10,309 nucleotides of DNA from Zygnema cylindricum (Eukaryota > Streptophyta > Zygnematophyceae > Zygnematales > Zygnemataceae): assembly GCA_037447655.1 (NCBI GenBank), contig JBBHKE010000473.1, positions 62,571 through 72,879 on the forward strand, read 5' to 3'. The notes under the pieces are model-generated. The model had not been told where the DNA came from. It saw nothing but the letters and a program-made list of their open reading frames with translations, and did not search any database. This document shows positions 8,576 through 10,309 of the stretch, one piece after another (within the stretch, counting starts at the first letter, position 1; every line of letters begins with the position of its first letter). The position numbers and the translations under genes are program-made.

Positions 8576-8934
8576 GTTTTTCGAGCGCAAGTTCCCATGC
8601 GTGCGCGTCTGATTTAATTCATTTTTTGTAAAAACTTCACTTGAAAAGGTACATTTATGTACGGTCTGAAATCGACCGTACGCCATACTATTTAGTTCTT
8701 GCTGTAATTTCGTTCTTTAAGCTATTTTTTACGGTACCTTATTAAACGTCAAGTAAAAAATTAAAATCATGTATCCTATTTGACGAAAAAAATCAAAATT
8801 TTATACACCCGAATTAGTGACTTTGATACTAATAACGATTCGCGGTGATCTTTGATAAACTATTTTGGACTGTAGTGAAGATTCACCGTACTACTTTGAA
8901 GAGCGTCCCAATGTGCGAAAATGAAATCGGAACT

Positions 8935-9115
8935 TTGACATGTGACGGTTGTAGACATAGGACAGCTTTGTGACGGTTGAAGACGACTACGAAATTGGTG
9001 ACGCCAACAAAAACAGCGACTGTTGAATACGGTTAGATTTTTGTAATTTTGTGACATGGAAGACGTTTAGGCTTTTGTGACATTGTGACGCCATGCTCAC
9101 TTGTGATAACGTCGA
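8935..9115. repeat. Degenerate GTGAC-rich repeats
   Basis: TGTGACGGTTG(T/A)AGAC occurs at 8941-8956 and 8969-8984 (28-bp period). Further TTGTGACAT and TTGTGACG motifs continue to about 9110. No coding potential is recognised. Confidence 0.55.
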
Positions 9116-9299
9116 CATCACATATTCAAGAACTTTCGGCCATGGCTACCCGATTTCGTTTTTTCGAATTTTCTCACTCGACTTGCCATAAAAATATACA
9201 TAAAAGATGGTCAAAATAATTATTTTTCAAATATCTTTCATTTCATACCACTATTGCCGTGCCTCATTCTAATAAGTGTGAGATAAAAGTGACAGTGTG

Positions 9300-9500
9300 A
9301 GAAGGAGAAGGGAGGGGCGACGACTGCGCAAAATTTTGCAAATGACCCATGAATGAAAGTGGAGGACCGAGACCCCTCCATATTTTTTTCTGTACAAGCT
9401 CCTCTTTCCCGTACATGCGCGCGGCGGGCAGGGAGAAAAATAGCGAGTACTCTCTCTTATCCTAAAACTTTCCCACTCGTGTAGCGCATGCGTGGGTCGT
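9300..9500. promoter_or_regulatory. CpG-rich patch, possible promoter region
   Basis: Unusually GC- and CpG-rich for this window (GGGGCGACGACTGCGC, CATGCGCGCGGCGGGC, AGCGCATGCGTGGG). It contains TTTCCCG near 9407, a partial E2F-like sequence. It could serve a gene to the right of the window or be non-functional; direction is unknown. Confidence 0.3.
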
Positions 9501-10109
9501 TTTTTATTTGTTGTTTAGGCGGTACTTGAACTAAAAACACCCTCAGGAGGAGATTATTGATTAATTTTTTTGATGGGCTGGATTCTCTTGCCCGGGGGTC
9601 GAAAGGGGGAAAGGGCCAAAACGCGTTCTCATGACGACAAACATGCAATACATTTAAAGTATCGAATTGACGTTTACTGTACTTTGGTAAAAATGTACGG
9701 CTAAAGTTTTTGTCAAAGTTCCCTAAAATTTGGGGCAAAACGACAGAGAATAGTCAATACTTTAATACATGGGGACATCCCATTTTATCATTGCGTTTTT
9801 GGTAATAAAATCACGTGGATTAAATCTTGTGTCAACCTGTGAGTAATATTGTGAACGTCGGTCGTCATAAAAAACGACACAACCGGTCAACCGTTATGTA
9901 TGTAAAACGAAATTGCCATAATCACAGGCTAATAAAATTGTTGAGCGCAAGCCATTTTTAGAGCGAAATCATTTTACCTTTCATTTTCACAAGAGTACAA
10001 CTTTGAGGGTAATTTATATTTTCTTTTTGATTTTCACCCTTAAACCCCAAAAAGTTTGGATAGTGATAGTGAGGGAGGAAAACCTAGAAAGAGAGTGAAA
10101 CAACAAATG

Positions 10110-10230
10110 TTTCTTTCTCTCTCTTCATTCCTTTTTATTTCGTTTTTTTTTCTCTCCCTCCCTTTTTTTTCAATTTTGTTCTCTTTCCCTCCCTTCCTCC
10201 CCCCCTCTGTCCCTCCTTTTTTTTATCTTC

Positions 10231-10309
<79 letters not shown>
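10110..10309. repeat. Pyrimidine tract ending in (CT)n microsatellite
   Basis: Nearly all C and T on the plus strand from about 10110. From 10237 to 10309 it is an uninterrupted CT dinucleotide repeat (36 units) that runs off the window, so its true length is unknown. CT/GA repeats are frequent in plant 5' leaders and core promoters. Confidence 0.9.

Larger units (their letters stand above)
8309..8847. mobile_element. 539-bp inverted-repeat element sharing the MITE family ends (copy D)
   Basis: Terminal inverted repeats of 28 bp at 8309-8336 and 8820-8847 match at 27 of 28 positions. They begin CACCGCGAATCGTTATTAG, the same end sequence as the shorter MITEs. The interior is unrelated to theirs, AT-rich and non-coding; it includes a nested foldback (8462-8516) and a TGTCAGACTAAT direct repeat. 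The left flank is TA but the right is AT, so the target duplication is not intact. The near-identical ends suggest it is younger than copies A-C and E. Confidence 0.75.
8848..10108. other. Intergenic region right of the inverted-repeat element
   Basis: No gene is recognised on either strand; the longest open frame (minus, 9738-9457) resembles nothing known. The notable content is the GTGAC repeats, a CpG-rich patch at about 9300-9500 with palindromes GCAAAATTTTGC (9328-9339) and CGCATGCG (9485-9492), and pyrimidine enrichment rising toward the right edge. Confidence 0.5.

Noticed and set aside
8860-9057. 65-codon minus-strand frame over the GTGAC repeats
   Set aside because: Serine/threonine-rich translation of a degenerate repeat; no start context, splice signals or family resemblance.
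9457-9738. 93-codon minus-strand reading frame
   Set aside because: No recognisable motif and it spans part of a CpG-rich patch; no support beyond length.

Overview
Eukaryotic nuclear DNA, AT-rich, with spliced protein-coding genes, many short repeats and no bacterial-style gene organisation. Both recognisable genes read like green-plant (streptophyte) proteins: the C-terminal half of an acetoacetyl-CoA thiolase and a complete short Aurora kinase of the plant type. Three copies of the plant telobox (AAACCCTAA or its one-base variant) lie upstream of the kinase and fit that assignment. The kinase differs enough from flowering-plant Aurora that a non-flowering lineage is possible, but the exact group cannot be fixed from this window.

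Layout, left to right. Positions 1-1623 (+) hold the last four coding exons of the thiolase; its 5' part is outside the window. Positions 1624-3247 are the convergent gap between the two genes. The gap contains a MITE (2108-2311) and, on the minus strand, a stretch with coding-like properties but stop codons (2343-3223). Positions 3248-7173 (-) hold an eight-exon Aurora kinase gene encoding 299 residues, from an ATG preceded by an in-frame stop to a TGA. Its introns carry three MITEs of the same family as the one in the gap, plus several local tandem repeats. Positions 7174-8308 are the kinase 5' flank with the teloboxes. Positions 8309-8847 are a longer inverted-repeat element whose ends match the MITE family. 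From 8848 to the end no gene is recognised: there are GTGAC-rich degenerate repeats, a CpG-rich patch at about 9300-9500, and a long pyrimidine tract that becomes an uninterrupted (CT)n run reaching the window edge. The last two could belong to the promoter or 5' leader of a gene beyond the right edge.

The two genes are convergent neighbours with no evident shared pathway: the thiolase makes acetoacetyl-CoA (entry to the mevalonate pathway), and Aurora controls mitosis. The most unusual signal is the MITE family. Three same-orientation copies each sit 27-60 nt upstream of a 3' splice site in the kinase gene. Second is the minus-strand reading frame just downstream of the kinase stop, in the same frame as the kinase. 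No convincing new multi-gene system is visible.
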